Source: Nitrososphaerota archaeon
GTDB lineage: Archaea; Thermoproteota; Nitrososphaeria; Nitrososphaerales; Nitrosopumilaceae
Assembly: GCA_016215465.1 (NCBI GenBank)
Contig: JACRJT010000033.1
Location: 1-43,918 of the forward strand
Reading direction: 5' to 3'
DNA: 43,918 bases
Shown here: positions 24,301 through 33,549 of the stretch, in pieces
How the letters are laid out: each line of letters starts with the position of its first letter
How positions within the stretch are numbered: position 1 is the stretch's first letter
Translations under genes and position numbers: made by a program
Notes under the pieces: generated by a model
What the model saw: the letters and a program-made list of their open reading frames with translations, nothing else
Databases searched by the model: none
Told to the model about the DNA's origin: nothing

Positions 24301-25872
24301 TTATCTGGTGTATGTTGGGGCTGCAACCGATCTGCTTCTTGAATATCTATCAACAATGTCTTCTGGGAGTTTTCCATTGAAGAGATCCTTGCAGAGGCCG
24401 CGTAAATAACGCATTATTGCCCAAGTTCCAGCCTTGATCATGCCGTACATGAGCACCTTCATTGGAGGGCCGTACGTCTTGTTTCTAAGAATTATTGGAA
24501 TGATGTCATTTATGACGCGCATGTTGTTCTCCCAGCATCTCCAAAAGAGCGTAAACTGAGCCTCGTTTAGGTTTCCAAAGTGCATCGAGTTCTTTTCACT
24601 AAAGTCCTGGTACAATAACGGCGCAACTAGTCCTCTAAAGTTAGTTTTTCTGAAATCCTCAATCAAATCAATGGTGTACTGGGTTTCGTCTGGGGTTTCA
24701 TCAGGCCAGCCTATGATGAGAGTAGCTGCTGGGAACCACTGGTTTTCGTTCATGACTCGTGCTCCCTCTCTTACGACCCATCCCCACTCGTCAGTTGAAA
24801 ATGGCTTTGTCTTTACACCAAGGTGCTTTTTGACCATTCTAGGTGCAACTGTCTCGATTCCGAGATTTGTTGCAAGCCATCTGCCGCTTGTCTGCATGTT
24901 GTTAATCTCTGACATTTTGCGCAAAAGTTCAGGATCTGCTGCAACTGCAGAAAATGTCATGTGTGTCGTTCCAACAAAGTTTGCGCCAAGTGATTTTAGA
25001 CCACTCCACAATTCCGTGATTGCGTCACGGTTTGGCTGAAAGTCTTTGCTATCGCATCCATAGAGCAGCATTTCATCGGAGTGTAACCATATAGAATCAA
25101 ATCCGTATTTGAGATTAATTTTTGCCTCATGTTGCAGTCTTTCTAGTGGAAGATCTTTTTTGGAACGCTTGTTTACATCACAAAAGTCGCAACCCCTTCC
25201 GCAGCCCCTCATTGCCTCAATCAGAGAGTTGACTGTCGGTCCCTCAATGATTGGAATGTTTTGTATGTTTTTTACAAAGCAGTGCATCAGCTCTGGCGCA
25301 TCGCCGCTTTCCAAATCCTTAAACAAATCAAGTGCTAGCTCGTCTGCCTCCCCAACTACAACTGTATCAATTCCATGAATCTTCATTCTGTCTGTTTTTG
25401 CTAATTCCCATGCGCCGTTTCCTCCAACCACTACCTTAAAGTCGTATTTCTTTTTGAGCTGAATTATGTCTGCGCACATTCGTTTGAACTTCATCGCAAC
25501 ATAGGATAGTTTTTCAGGTGACATTGTTGTAGTGACTGGCGCCATTCCAAGTGGGTCCATCACGTTAATTCCTACTACCTTGGTGTCTGGCCCAATTGAT
25601 TTTGCAAGATGATCCGGGTTTGCAATAAACACTTCGTCTCTTTTGTATCCCTGTAATAGTGCACTTTCCACTCTTCTGAGTCCGACTTGTGCTACCTTTG
25701 CCTCGCCTGTTATTGGGTCGGTTTCAACTGCGGGGCAAAACACCTTGTCAAAGACCCATTCTGGGAGAAGCTCATACGGTCCACACGCAATAAAGCCATA
25801 AAGGAAATTACCACGATAATTGGTCATCAAACTACGATCTGCAGTGAGAACTATTCTTTTGCCGGCCAACAC
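24301..25872 (-). CDS. radical SAM protein (B12-binding-like N-terminus)
   Basis: Radical SAM enzyme of 523 residues. Seen: N-terminal alpha/beta region (about 1-215) with VVGINVMDPLGM and VVVGGNGAWE, like the cobalamin-binding Rossmann part of B12-radical SAM proteins though without a clear DxHxxG motif; then the cluster motif C224-x3-C228-x2-C231 in GCGRGCDFC; the SAM-domain signature of conserved Asp/Glu near SDEMLLYG and GIETV; and a C-terminal helical region. Substrate unknown. First codon GTG at 25872 (or TTG next to it), with a TATA-like element at 25889-25900 on this strand, so leaderless. Divergent from the VIT1-like gene. Confidence 0.88.
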   Translation of the reverse strand: MLAGKRIVLTADRSLMTNYRGNFLYGFIACGPYELLPEWVFDKVFCPAVETDPITGEAKVAQVGLRRVESALLQGYKRDEVFIANPDHLAKSIGPDTKVVGINVMDPLGMAPVTTTMSPEKLSYVAMKFKRMCADIIQLKKKYDFKVVVGGNGAWELAKTDRMKIHGIDTVVVGEADELALDLFKDLESGDAPELMHCFVKNIQNIPIIEGPTVNSLIEAMRGCGRGCDFCDVNKRSKKDLPLERLQHEAKINLKYGFDSIWLHSDEMLLYGCDSKDFQPNRDAITELWSGLKSLGANFVGTTHMTFSAVAADPELLRKMSEINNMQTSGRWLATNLGIETVAPRMVKKHLGVKTKPFSTDEWGWVVREGARVMNENQWFPAATLIIGWPDETPDETQYTIDLIEDFRKTNFRGLVAPLLYQDFSEKNSMHFGNLNEAQFTLFWRCWENNMRVINDIIPIILRNKTYGPPMKVLMYGMIKAGTWAIMRYLRGLCKDLFNGKLPEDIVDRYSRSRSVAAPTYTR

Positions 25873-25921
25873 GTTATCAGCTTTCTATTTGGTATAAATT
25901 ATTTGCTGCCTGATTTTTCAA

Positions 25922-25930
25922 GCTTAAATT
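25922..25930 (+). promoter_or_regulatory. TATA box of the VIT1/CCC1-like gene
   Basis: GCTTAAATT centred about 30 nt before the ATG at 25956; favours that ATG over the TTG at 25950. Confidence 0.5.
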
Positions 25931-25955
25931 ATGCTGATATCCAGTAATTTTGCAA

Positions 25956-26678
25956 ATGGAAGACATATCGGAACCACGACACAGCGAGCCTCACTTGTCC
26001 GAGTCTAGCGGAGTGAGGGATTTTGTTTTTGGTTTTGGAGACGGGATAAACACCTCTCTTGGCATAGCTGCAGGAGTTGGTGGTGCAGAAATTTCGTCAA
26101 ATCTAATAATACTTGCAGCACTTGTTGGCATGTTTACTGGCGCAAAAGCAATGGCCGTGCAGAATTATCTTGCAGTAAAGACGCACCGCGAATTGCTAAA
26201 ATCTGAAATTGCGCGTGAAGAATGGGAAATTGAAAACAAGCCTGATGTTGAGCGCAGGGAAATTGAGGATATCTACAAGGCAAAGGGATTCTCTGGACAG
26301 GAATTAGAGATGATTGTCAACAAGATAACGTCTGACAAAAAAGTTTGGCTTGATACTATGCTTACTGAGGAGCTAAAGCTAAACATCGAGATTTTGGGAA
26401 ATCCGCTAAAGAGCGCATTTAGGATGTTTGGGGCGTTTCTGCTTGGAGGTATTTTGCCAATCATTCCGTTTTTCTTCGGACACGGATACACGCCATTGAT
26501 AGTTGCAGTTGGGATGAGTCTGACTGCGTCGTTTTTGGTTGGCGCACTAAAATCTAGGCTGGCCAAAACCAGTATTCTAAAGGGCGGTCTGGAAATGGCA
26601 GGACTTGGTACTGGTATTGCGTTATTGGGATTTGGTATTGGAACGGAACTTGCAAATCTTGGAATTATTGACGTCTAG
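25956..26678 (+). CDS. VIT1/CCC1-family iron/manganese transporter
   Basis: Membrane transporter of 240 residues. Seen: hydrophilic start, then VRDFVFGFGDGINTSLGIAAGVGG, the first-helix motif of the family; a second span with Met (VGMFTGAKAMAVQNYLAVK); a cytoplasmic acidic-helical metal-binding part (about 80-145, rich in Glu: EIAREEWEIENK, ERREIEDIY); and three further spans near 150-238. Family members move Fe(II) or Mn(II) out of the cytoplasm. A TTG at 25950 could add two residues. The 3' end overlaps larB on the other strand by 14 bp. Confidence 0.88.
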   Translation: MEDISEPRHSEPHLSESSGVRDFVFGFGDGINTSLGIAAGVGGAEISSNLIILAALVGMFTGAKAMAVQNYLAVKTHRELLKSEIAREEWEIENKPDVERREIEDIYKAKGFSGQELEMIVNKITSDKKVWLDTMLTEELKLNIEILGNPLKSAFRMFGAFLLGGILPIIPFFFGHGYTPLIVAVGMSLTASFLVGALKSRLAKTSILKGGLEMAGLGTGIALLGFGIGTELANLGIIDV

Positions 26679-27444
26679 AGTTTCTTGCTTTGTTTGCAAT
26701 GTTTGACGCAACTGCTCCTGCACCAATTCCATTGTCTATATTCACCACCGATAATCCAAGGGAACAGCTCTGAAGCATCGATGCGAGGGCCGCAACTCCT
26801 TTTTCTCCATATCCGTACCCAACAGACGTTGGCAGTCCAATTACTGGCACTTCCACAAGTGATGCTACCACAGATGCAAGCGCTCCCTCCATTCCGGCTG
26901 CAACAATAATCACGTCGACATCTTGCTCGATGAATTTCTTTATGATTGGGAATGTCCTATGAAGCCCTGCAATTCCTACGTCATAGCTGCAAATACACAT
27001 ACAATTCATAGCCTCACATGTGAGCCTTGCCTCTTCAGCCACACCAATATCTGACGTTCCGGCAGTGACAATTCCAATTTTTCCGCCAGTTGGCCTGAGC
27101 GCATTTTTGTAGAAAAGCAAAGCAGTCGTGCTCTTTCCCTGTTTTATTTTGAGCTTATTTTTTTTTGCAAAGCTGATTATTTTGGGATAATCCTGCTTTG
27201 TGATTCTTGAAACTAGGACAGAGTTTGATTTTGCAAGTATTCTTTTGACGATTTTTTTGATTTCGTCAACTTGCTTTCTTTCGGCAAAAATCACCTCTGG
27301 TATGCCTTTGCGGTACCTTCGCCCCATATCGATTTGGGCAAAATCCTCGATTTTCTCAATGGAGTATAGTGACAGGAGTTTTTTTGCTTTTGAGACGCTA
27401 ATTTTCCCGTCCTTTAGCGATTCTAAAACATCAATTATTTCCAA
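26665..27444 (-). CDS. larB: LarB, nickel-pincer cofactor biosynthesis carboxylase
   Basis: Pyridinium-3,5-dicarboxylate mononucleotide synthase of 259 residues: carboxylates and hydrolyses nicotinate adenine dinucleotide as the first step to the nickel-pincer nucleotide. Seen: N-terminal helical part, then a PurE-like carboxylase domain with VTAGTSDIGVAEEA near 126-139, SYDVGIAGLHR near 153-163 and VPVIGLPTSVGYGYG near 199-213. LarB is normally with larA, larC and larE; here malate dehydrogenase lies 39 bp upstream on the same strand, and larC-larE start beyond it on the other strand. Confidence 0.92.
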   Translation of the reverse strand: MEIIDVLESLKDGKISVSKAKKLLSLYSIEKIEDFAQIDMGRRYRKGIPEVIFAERKQVDEIKKIVKRILAKSNSVLVSRITKQDYPKIISFAKKNKLKIKQGKSTTALLFYKNALRPTGGKIGIVTAGTSDIGVAEEARLTCEAMNCMCICSYDVGIAGLHRTFPIIKKFIEQDVDVIIVAAGMEGALASVVASLVEVPVIGLPTSVGYGYGEKGVAALASMLQSCSLGLSVVNIDNGIGAGAVASNIANKARNSRRQ

Positions 27445-27483
27445 TGTTGATTGTTGTAATATTTCATTAAAAAACTGATCAGG

Positions 27484-28392
27484 TCAGATGCCGGCAAGTG
27501 CGTTTTTGACGCCGTCGACTCCTTTGTTGAACCATTCCTTTTCCTGCTGGTTCAAGTCTAGCTCTATTATTTTTTCAACGCCATTTCTTCCAATTACTGC
27601 TGGAACTCCAATTGAGACATTGGACTGCCCGTATTCACCGTCAAGTGGAGTTGCAACTGGGATTACCCTTTTTCTGTCTTTGAGTATTGCTTCAACTATT
27701 GCAGATATTGCGTTTCCTGGGGCGTGAACAGTTGCGCCTTTTAGCTCAATTACTTTTGCTGCAACCTGTCTCGTGTCCTGGACTAGCTGGTCTAGTTTTT
27801 CATTTGACAATATGCTTGATAATGGAATTCCTGAAACCGTTGAGAATCTTGGAAGTGGAAGCATGCTCTCGCCGTGTTCCCCAATTACTAGTGCACGTAT
27901 CGAGTCTCTGGAATGACCCGTTGCCTCGTGGATGAACTGGATGAATCTTGATAGGTCAAGCATGTTTCCCATGCCTATGATTCTATTTCTGTCAAATCCC
28001 GATGTCTTGTATGTGATGTGAACTATTGGGTCGAGTGGATTTGTAACTGGAACAATAATGGAATCACTTGCATATTTTTTGATATTTTCAACAACGTCTT
28101 TTACTATTCCTGCATTAATTTTCAAAAGATCCATTCTTGTCATACCTGGCTTTCTTCCTGAGCCTGCGACCACTACAACCACCTTGGAGCCTTTCATGTC
28201 AGAGTAGTCATTAGAGCCACGGATGTTTACGTCAATTCCCTGCTCTGATAGCATGTGGTTTAGGTCCATTGCCTCACCTTGTGGCAAGCCTTTTACAACA
28301 TCTAGAAGCAAAATTTCATCGTCTATCTTTTTGAGAGCAGAAAACAATGCTGCGTCTCCGCCAACTTTGCCAGAGCCGATAATTGTAATCAT
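27484..28392 (-). CDS. mdh: malate dehydrogenase
   Basis: NAD(P)-dependent malate dehydrogenase of the LDH/MDH family, 302 residues, interconverting malate and oxaloacetate in the cytoplasm. Seen: [12 protein letters not shown] (4-15), acidic LLDVVKG (cofactor selector D36 area), [16 protein letters not shown] with the substrate-binding Arg pair (about 75-90; the Met-Thr-Arg triad suits malate rather than lactate), VTNPLDP, and the catalytic His in [10 protein letters not shown] (near 169-178). ATG at 28392, about 25 nt from a TATA-like TTTAATTA (28415-28423 on this strand). Same strand and 39 bp ahead of larB, so possibly co-transcribed. Confidence 0.92.
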   Translation of the reverse strand: MITIIGSGKVGGDAALFSALKKIDDEILLLDVVKGLPQGEAMDLNHMLSEQGIDVNIRGSNDYSDMKGSKVVVVVAGSGRKPGMTRMDLLKINAGIVKDVVENIKKYASDSIIVPVTNPLDPIVHITYKTSGFDRNRIIGMGNMLDLSRFIQFIHEATGHSRDSIRALVIGEHGESMLPLPRFSTVSGIPLSSILSNEKLDQLVQDTRQVAAKVIELKGATVHAPGNAISAIVEAILKDRKRVIPVATPLDGEYGQSNVSIGVPAVIGRNGVEKIIELDLNQQEKEWFNKGVDGVKNALAGI

Positions 28393-28486
28393 ATTGTGCG
28401 ACTTTTACGCTCAATAATTAAATCTATTGCAAAAATTTTTCCATTAATTTTGAATGAAATTGTTTTGCAAACTTCAGGATCTGAGA

Positions 28487-28494
28487 ATTTATAT
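28487..28494 (+). promoter_or_regulatory. TATA box of larC-larE-desulfurase operon
   Basis: ATTTATAT centred about 27 nt before the ATG at 28518, predicting a leaderless message. Confidence 0.55.
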
Positions 28495-28517
28495 GCATTT
28501 TTGAAGCTTGATCTCTC

Positions 28518-29741
28518 ATGGTTTTGGTAATAGATCCACAAATAGCTGGAATCTCCGGAGACATGATACTGTCCTCTCTTGTGCATTTGGGTGCAAACAA
28601 ATCAAAAATCATCAACGGTGTCAATGCATCACAAAACTTTCTACACGGATCTAAAATCAAAAAAATTGACTTTAAAAAAGTGAACAAGCATGGAATTCAG
28701 GCAACGTCTCTGATCCTACAAATAGATGAGCATCACCATGAAAGAAAGGGAATAGAAATTCAAAGCTGCATCAAAAAAACTGCCGACAAAATAGGATTAT
28801 CTGAATCTGCAAAGATGTTTGCAACAAACAGCATTACCACTTTGATCAAGGCAGAGTCAAAAATTCACGGAGTACCAATGGACTCGGTCCATTTTCATGA
28901 GGCATCAAGCATTGATACTGTAATTGACATTGTAGGAACTGCGATAGCACTAGATGACTTGAATTGTCTTAATGAAGAGGTAATCACAATGCCAGTCTCT
29001 GTGGGAAGCGGAACCGTTACATTTTCGCATGGAACCGTATCAAATCCAGCAGGCGCAATTTTAGAAATATTTGACAAATCAAAAATACTGATATCTGGGA
29101 GTAATGTAAAAGACGAACTAACCACGCCAACTGGTGCAAGCATTCTTGTGAATCTGGCAGACAGATGCTCTGAATTCTATCCAATGATGAATATCAAATC
29201 CATTGGGTATGGTGCAGGACAAAAAAACTTTGAGGGGTTTTCCAACGTACTAAAAATAATTCATGGAGAGTCTGCCAAAAATACCAGATTAGATTCTGTT
29301 ACAATTCTAGAAACAAACGTAGATGACATTTCAGGCGAGGTTTTGGCTCACGTAATAGACAAAATAATGGCAAATGGTGCAAAAGACGTCTCTGTCATCC
29401 AAACCATCACGAAAAAGGGAAGACCAAGCCACATGATATCTGTAATATGTGATTCTGATTCTGTCAGCCAGTTGCTAAATCTGCTGGTATCAGAAACTGG
29501 AACACTTGGGGTAAGAATACGAACGTCAGATAGATTCCTAGTTCCAAGACAAATAATTACAATGAGGGTGAAAATAAACAATAAAATTTTTACACTAAGA
29601 TGCAAGGTGGCAAATATTGACTCTCACAAGCAGTTCAAAGTGGAATATGACGATATCAAATCCATATCTGAAAAACTTGCGCTCTCATTCAAGCAAACCG
29701 AAGAATTAATCAAAGCAGAAGTAAAAAAACAACTAAAATGA
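28518..29741 (+). CDS. larC: LarC, nickel insertion protein (cyclometallase)
   Basis: Inserts nickel into the pincer ligand with CTP hydrolysis; 407 residues. Seen: N-terminal DPQIAGISGDMILSSL, a His-rich DEHHHERKG near 72-80, VHFHEASSIDTVIDIVG near 123-139, the central GAGQKNFEG stretch and a C-terminal domain with ETNVDDISGEVL near 263-274. In Lactobacillus plantarum larC is made as two pieces joined by programmed frameshift; here it is one uninterrupted frame. The ATG overlaps nothing upstream; its stop overlaps larE by 4 bp. Confidence 0.93.
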   Translation: MVLVIDPQIAGISGDMILSSLVHLGANKSKIINGVNASQNFLHGSKIKKIDFKKVNKHGIQATSLILQIDEHHHERKGIEIQSCIKKTADKIGLSESAKMFATNSITTLIKAESKIHGVPMDSVHFHEASSIDTVIDIVGTAIALDDLNCLNEEVITMPVSVGSGTVTFSHGTVSNPAGAILEIFDKSKILISGSNVKDELTTPTGASILVNLADRCSEFYPMMNIKSIGYGAGQKNFEGFSNVLKIIHGESAKNTRLDSVTILETNVDDISGEVLAHVIDKIMANGAKDVSVIQTITKKGRPSHMISVICDSDSVSQLLNLLVSETGTLGVRIRTSDRFLVPRQIITMRVKINNKIFTLRCKVANIDSHKQFKVEYDDIKSISEKLALSFKQTEELIKAEVKKQLK

Positions 29742-30535
29742 CAAAGCTCGAACAATTACTCTGCTGGTTTTCTGACAAAAAAAGCGTCATGGTAGCGCTG
29801 TCTGGCGGAGTAGATAGCGCGCTTGTTGCATATGCTGCACACAAAGCCTTGGGCGACTTGGCACTTGCAGTTACGGCCGATTACAAAACTCTGGCGCAAG
29901 AAGAACTGGATTCTGCAAAAAAGATCTGCCAAGAAATAGGAATAAGGCATCTTGTGATATCATACAACGAATTACAAAACGAGGATTTTGCTAGAAACGA
30001 CAAAAACAGGTGCTTTTACTGTAGGTCTGAGCTCTCAACACATCTCATAGGTGTGGCAAAAAAAGAAAACATTGCATGTATAGTTGATGGCACAAACACT
30101 GATGATTTGGGAGACTATAGGCCGGGAATCGTTGCCTTACGGAATAATGGAGTCATGAGCCCCCTAGTTGAGGCACAATTCTCAAAACAAGAGATACGAC
30201 AAACTGCAAAAACACTTGGGTTATCTGTATATGAAAGGCCATCAAATTCGTGCCTTGCATCTCGCATTCCATGGGGCCAACGAGTCACAGCAGAAAGACT
30301 AGCTAGAATAGAAATTGGTGAAATGTTTGTCAAGCAAACAATTGGAGCAAAACAGGTTCGCGTTCGCGATATTGATGGTGTGGCAAAAATTGAGGTTGGA
30401 TCAGACGAACTATATCTCTTAGAAAAATTAAACATGGATGATCTTTTTGCTAAACTAAAATCAATCGGGTTTACCTCAATAATACTTGACCCCGAAGGAT
30501 ACAGGCCAGGAAAAATTAACGTGATTGCAGATTGA
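29738..30535 (+). CDS. larE: LarE, pincer cofactor sulfur transferase, three-cysteine type
   Basis: PP-loop sulfur transferase of 265 residues that turns both carboxylates of the pincer precursor into thiocarboxylates. Seen: P-loop SGGVDS at 22-27; CFYC with C92 and C95; and C172 in SNSCLASR, the place of the sacrificial cysteine (C176) of Lactobacillus LarE. Having all three cysteines matches the LarE type described for Thermotoga maritima and methanogens, in which they hold a [4Fe-4S] cluster carrying an extra sulfide, so sulfur need not come from the protein backbone. ATG overlaps the larC stop (4 bp); its stop overlaps the desulfurase start (4 bp). Confidence 0.92.
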   Translation: MTKLEQLLCWFSDKKSVMVALSGGVDSALVAYAAHKALGDLALAVTADYKTLAQEELDSAKKICQEIGIRHLVISYNELQNEDFARNDKNRCFYCRSELSTHLIGVAKKENIACIVDGTNTDDLGDYRPGIVALRNNGVMSPLVEAQFSKQEIRQTAKTLGLSVYERPSNSCLASRIPWGQRVTAERLARIEIGEMFVKQTIGAKQVRVRDIDGVAKIEVGSDELYLLEKLNMDDLFAKLKSIGFTSIILDPEGYRPGKINVIAD

Positions 30536-31689
30536 TATATCTGGATAATGCCGCATCAACTCAGGTTCACGAAGAAGTATTTCAAGAGATGCTACCGTAC
30601 TTTAAAGAGCAATACGGCAATCCCTCCTCAATTCACCGATACGGAAGGCTTGCGTCAAAGGCAATTGAAACTGCAAGAAAAAGAATCGCAGAGCTGATAA
30701 ACGCAAAACAAAACGAAATACTCCTAACATCTGGCGGAACAGAGTCAAACAACACTGCATTATTTGGAGTAATGCGCCAAAACAAGGCAAAACAGCTCAT
30801 AACGTCTCATATTGAGCATGATGCAATACTTGAACCATGTAGGCAACTTGAAAAAGAAGGCTTTGATGTGATTTACCTTCCGGTGAATAATTACGGAATG
30901 ATCGACATTGAAAAGCTAAAGCACTCCATCACAAAGGAAACAGCACTTGTTAGTGTAATGTTTGCAAATAACGAGGTTGGCACAATCCAACCAATAAAAA
31001 AAGTCGCCCAAATCTGCAAGCAACACAACGTCTTGTTTCATACTGATGCAATTCAGGCAGTTGGAAAAATCCCAATTGATGTCAAAGAGATCGGTGTTGA
31101 TTTACTCTCAATATCATCTCACAAAATAAACGGTCCAAAGGGAATCGGAGCACTTTACATCCGAGACGGAACCACACTTGACCCGTTCATCCTTGGTGGG
31201 GGACAGGAAAATGGCATGCGCTCAGGAACTGAAAACGTGGCAAACATTGTAGGCTTTGGCAAGGCATGCCATTTGGCAAAAGAACACTTGGGCAAAAACG
31301 CAGCACACATGAAGAGCCTCAGGGATCATCTGACATCTAGAATAGTCAGTGAAATATCGCACGTTTCAGTAAATGGCAATGTGGAAAACAAGACTCCAAA
31401 TAATGCGCACTTTACCTTTCTTGGCGTAAATGGAGAAGACCTGATAATCAAATTGGATGAGTTTGGGATTGCCGCATCTACTGGCTCTGCATGCTCTGTC
31501 AAAACCCAAAAGGCGTCACACGTTTTGATGGCAATGGGGTTTTCTCATGAGCAAATCACGGGATCTCTTAGAATTACCGTTGGCCTGTACAACACCATAC
31601 CGGAAATGGACCAGACAGTAGATATCCTAAAAAAAACTATCCAAGAGCTGCGAAGTGTATCCCCATTTAAAACAAAATACGGCTTTTAA
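30532..31689 (+). CDS. cysteine desulfurase (NifS/IscS-like)
   Basis: PLP enzyme of 385 residues that takes sulfur from cysteine for iron-sulfur clusters and other thiol carriers. Seen: start YLDNAASTQV, TSGGTESNN near 66-74, HTDAIQAVG near 180-188, PLP Lys in SSHKINGPKG near 203-212, and the catalytic Cys in STGSACSVKT near 318-327 on the expected loop. Start is TTG at 30532 within the TTGA that also ends larE, so it is translated with larE; sulfur delivery to LarE is the simple reading. Its stop overlaps the convergent PEFG-CTERM gene by 4 bp. Confidence 0.94.
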   Translation: MIYLDNAASTQVHEEVFQEMLPYFKEQYGNPSSIHRYGRLASKAIETARKRIAELINAKQNEILLTSGGTESNNTALFGVMRQNKAKQLITSHIEHDAILEPCRQLEKEGFDVIYLPVNNYGMIDIEKLKHSITKETALVSVMFANNEVGTIQPIKKVAQICKQHNVLFHTDAIQAVGKIPIDVKEIGVDLLSISSHKINGPKGIGALYIRDGTTLDPFILGGGQENGMRSGTENVANIVGFGKACHLAKEHLGKNAAHMKSLRDHLTSRIVSEISHVSVNGNVENKTPNNAHFTFLGVNGEDLIIKLDEFGIAASTGSACSVKTQKASHVLMAMGFSHEQITGSLRITVGLYNTIPEMDQTVDILKKTIQELRSVSPFKTKYGF

Positions 31690-32498
31690 CTAATGCGAAG
31701 TAAGGACATTTCCTTTGTAGAAACTGTTATTGCCAAAATAATGGCAAGTACCAAAACTATGACTGCGATTGAACCAAATTCCGGAATTACCTGGGTTCCA
31801 ATAATTTCAATATCTGAGTCTCCCTCCAAGAACTGTATTGTAAGTATTCTGGAATCCGCATCTGCCGATTCTTGGTATTGCACCTCGGAGCCATCAATGT
31901 AAATTATGAATGAATCGTCGTCACCTGTTGTTGTCTTGGCGTCAATCCATTTTCTTCCCAAGTCCAAAGTCAAAGATCCGTCGTTGTCTGACTGTATTGT
32001 TATGATAAATCCAAGTATTTGCGGGTCAACAATGATGTCCTTTACCGTTCCACCACGTATTGTGTATGGGACATCAAATGTTCCAGAATCCCCCGCCTTT
32101 ACCTCAAAAATTTGTGTTGTCTCGCCTACCTTAGAACTTGTTTGAAAATCAAAGCTTGTCTCATAGACATTGCCGCTTACCCCGTATGTCGCCTTTACTG
32201 TGTATTTGCCGTCGCTCTTCCAGTATATTCCATCTGCAATTACCGTATGAGTGTAACTTCCGTCCTGAGACACTTCGACTTGGGCAATGTTTACTATGTT
32301 TGTACCGTAGAATATCTGTATGATTATTGGTGTCTTTTCCAAGACCGCATCAACTTTACCTGATATCACGATTGCGTCACCCTGCTTGTAGAATTCTTTT
32401 GCAATGCACAATTTACATTCCTGCGCATGCACAGATACTACGTTAACTGTAACTAGCGCTAAGACTGAAAATAACAATAACCCGTGAAGATATTTCAT
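31686..32498 (-). CDS. secreted PEFG-CTERM protein 1
   Basis: Surface protein of 270 residues. Seen: signal peptide (1-24 or so), CKLC near the mature start, an Ig-like domain with YWKSDGKYTVKATYG (about 90-105), a second beta domain (about 140-235) ending in IEIIGT, and the sorting end IPEFGS, hydrophobic helix and short basic/Leu tail. PEFG-CTERM proteins are thought to be cut and anchored by an archaeosortase-like enzyme, not found in this window. The ATG at 32498 is chosen: a TATA-like element (32519-32528, minus strand) stands about 25 nt before it; a TTG at 32504 is the alternative. The most divergent of the three paralogues. Confidence 0.85.
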   Translation of the reverse strand: MKYLHGLLLFSVLALVTVNVVSVHAQECKLCIAKEFYKQGDAIVISGKVDAVLEKTPIIIQIFYGTNIVNIAQVEVSQDGSYTHTVIADGIYWKSDGKYTVKATYGVSGNVYETSFDFQTSSKVGETTQIFEVKAGDSGTFDVPYTIRGGTVKDIIVDPQILGFIITIQSDNDGSLTLDLGRKWIDAKTTTGDDDSFIIYIDGSEVQYQESADADSRILTIQFLEGDSDIEIIGTQVIPEFGSIAVIVLVLAIILAITVSTKEMSLLRIS

Positions 32499-32547
32499 TA
32501 TCAAAGTTTGACTGTGATCGTATATTTCCTTTTCTAGATAATCATAC

Positions 32548-32566
32548 TAAAAAATGAAAAAAGTTG
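32548..32566 (-). terminator. T-rich terminator of PEFG-CTERM protein 2
   Basis: On the minus strand the gene end is followed by CTTTTTTCATTTTTTA, two T runs typical of archaeal termination. The same sequence follows the third paralogue. Confidence 0.6.
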
Positions 32567-32657
32567 ATTGATCTTAGTATCTTGGTAAGATGCTAAGTCG
32601 TGTTCTTGCAGAAACTGCAATTATTGATACAATTGCAACTGCGAGAATTATTGCTGC
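32548..32657. repeat. 110-bp direct repeat, copy A
   Basis: Matches 33531-33640 with 3 differences in 110 bp (at 32586, 32588 and 32589). Covers terminator, last codons and the PEFG membrane helix of protein 2. Confidence 0.9.
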
Positions 32658-33491
32658 TGTAGTGCCAAATTCTGGGACTGCCCAGGTACCAATGACTTCG
32701 ATTTGTGTAGCACCTTCTGGGAAGGTTATATCTAATGTTCTGTCGTCTGAAGTGGTGTCTATCTCCTCAAAGTCTGCTTCTTCACCATCGACTAGTACGA
32801 TAAAATCGGCGTCATCTCCTTCCATTCCGTGCTGTCTTGCATCAAGTACATTTCTTGGAATTTTCAAAGATACTGAACCGTCACTATCTGTTGTGATCAT
32901 CAAAGTAAGCGAAGATGTTTTGGAGCTAATGGAATTCTTTTCTACTACTCCTCCTGTTATGTCAAAAGGAACGCAATATACTTGGCTTCCACCTTTTACT
33001 ACAAGCTCATCTGCGGCACATGCTGATTCTTCTTGGGATACTTCACCGGCAATCTCAACCATTACTTTGTAATTGATCTCTTGTGGACCATACTGAGCTC
33101 TGATTGTATACATACCGTTTTGTTTCCAAAGATTACCTGCAGTGCTTAACATTGCTTCAAAGCTTTTGTCTTCGGATACTTCTACTTGCTGAACTGTCAC
33201 AATGTTGTTTTGTGGACCAGTCACTGTGATCGTAACTGGAGCATCGCCTCTAAGATTTGCAACAAATCCGTGTACGTGAATTTCGGAGTTGTGATCATAT
33301 ACTCTATTTTCAGTCACAAACCTAACTGGTACGTCGTTTTGACTAGCTAGGTTGGCTTTTTCGTATATGTCCATGCTGCCACAATCTGGGCATGCTTCTT
33401 CGTCGAAGGAAGATGCATAAGTTGGTACTATTGCTAAAGTGCCTGCTGCAGCCATTATGGCAATTAGCACGTATAGTGCATAACTATTCAT
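32574..33491 (-). CDS. secreted PEFG-CTERM protein 2
   Basis: Surface protein of 305 residues, paralogue of both flanking PEFG proteins. Seen: signal peptide (about 1-27), CPDC near 34-37, Ig-like domain with GNLWKQNGMYTIRAQYG near 118-134, second domain with two extra cysteines (CAADEL, YCVPFD), acidic loop DADFIVLVDGEE, IEVIGTWAVPEFGT and the hydrophobic CTERM helix with basic end. A TATA-like element (33516-33523 on this strand) lies about 25 nt before the ATG. Its last 110 bp are nearly identical to protein 3. Function unknown. Confidence 0.88.
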   Translation of the reverse strand: MNSYALYVLIAIMAAAGTLAIVPTYASSFDEEACPDCGSMDIYEKANLASQNDVPVRFVTENRVYDHNSEIHVHGFVANLRGDAPVTITVTGPQNNIVTVQQVEVSEDKSFEAMLSTAGNLWKQNGMYTIRAQYGPQEINYKVMVEIAGEVSQEESACAADELVVKGGSQVYCVPFDITGGVVEKNSISSKTSSLTLMITTDSDGSVSLKIPRNVLDARQHGMEGDDADFIVLVDGEEADFEEIDTTSDDRTLDITFPEGATQIEVIGTWAVPEFGTTAAIILAVAIVSIIAVSARTRLSILPRY

Positions 33492-33530
33492 CTTGATTGG
33501 CGATTAGAGTATTGACTATTTATGTATATT

Positions 33531-33549
33531 TAAAAAATGAAAAAAGTTG
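33531..33549 (-). terminator. T-rich terminator of PEFG-CTERM protein 3
   Basis: Same double T run as after protein 2, just past the stop codon. Confidence 0.6.
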
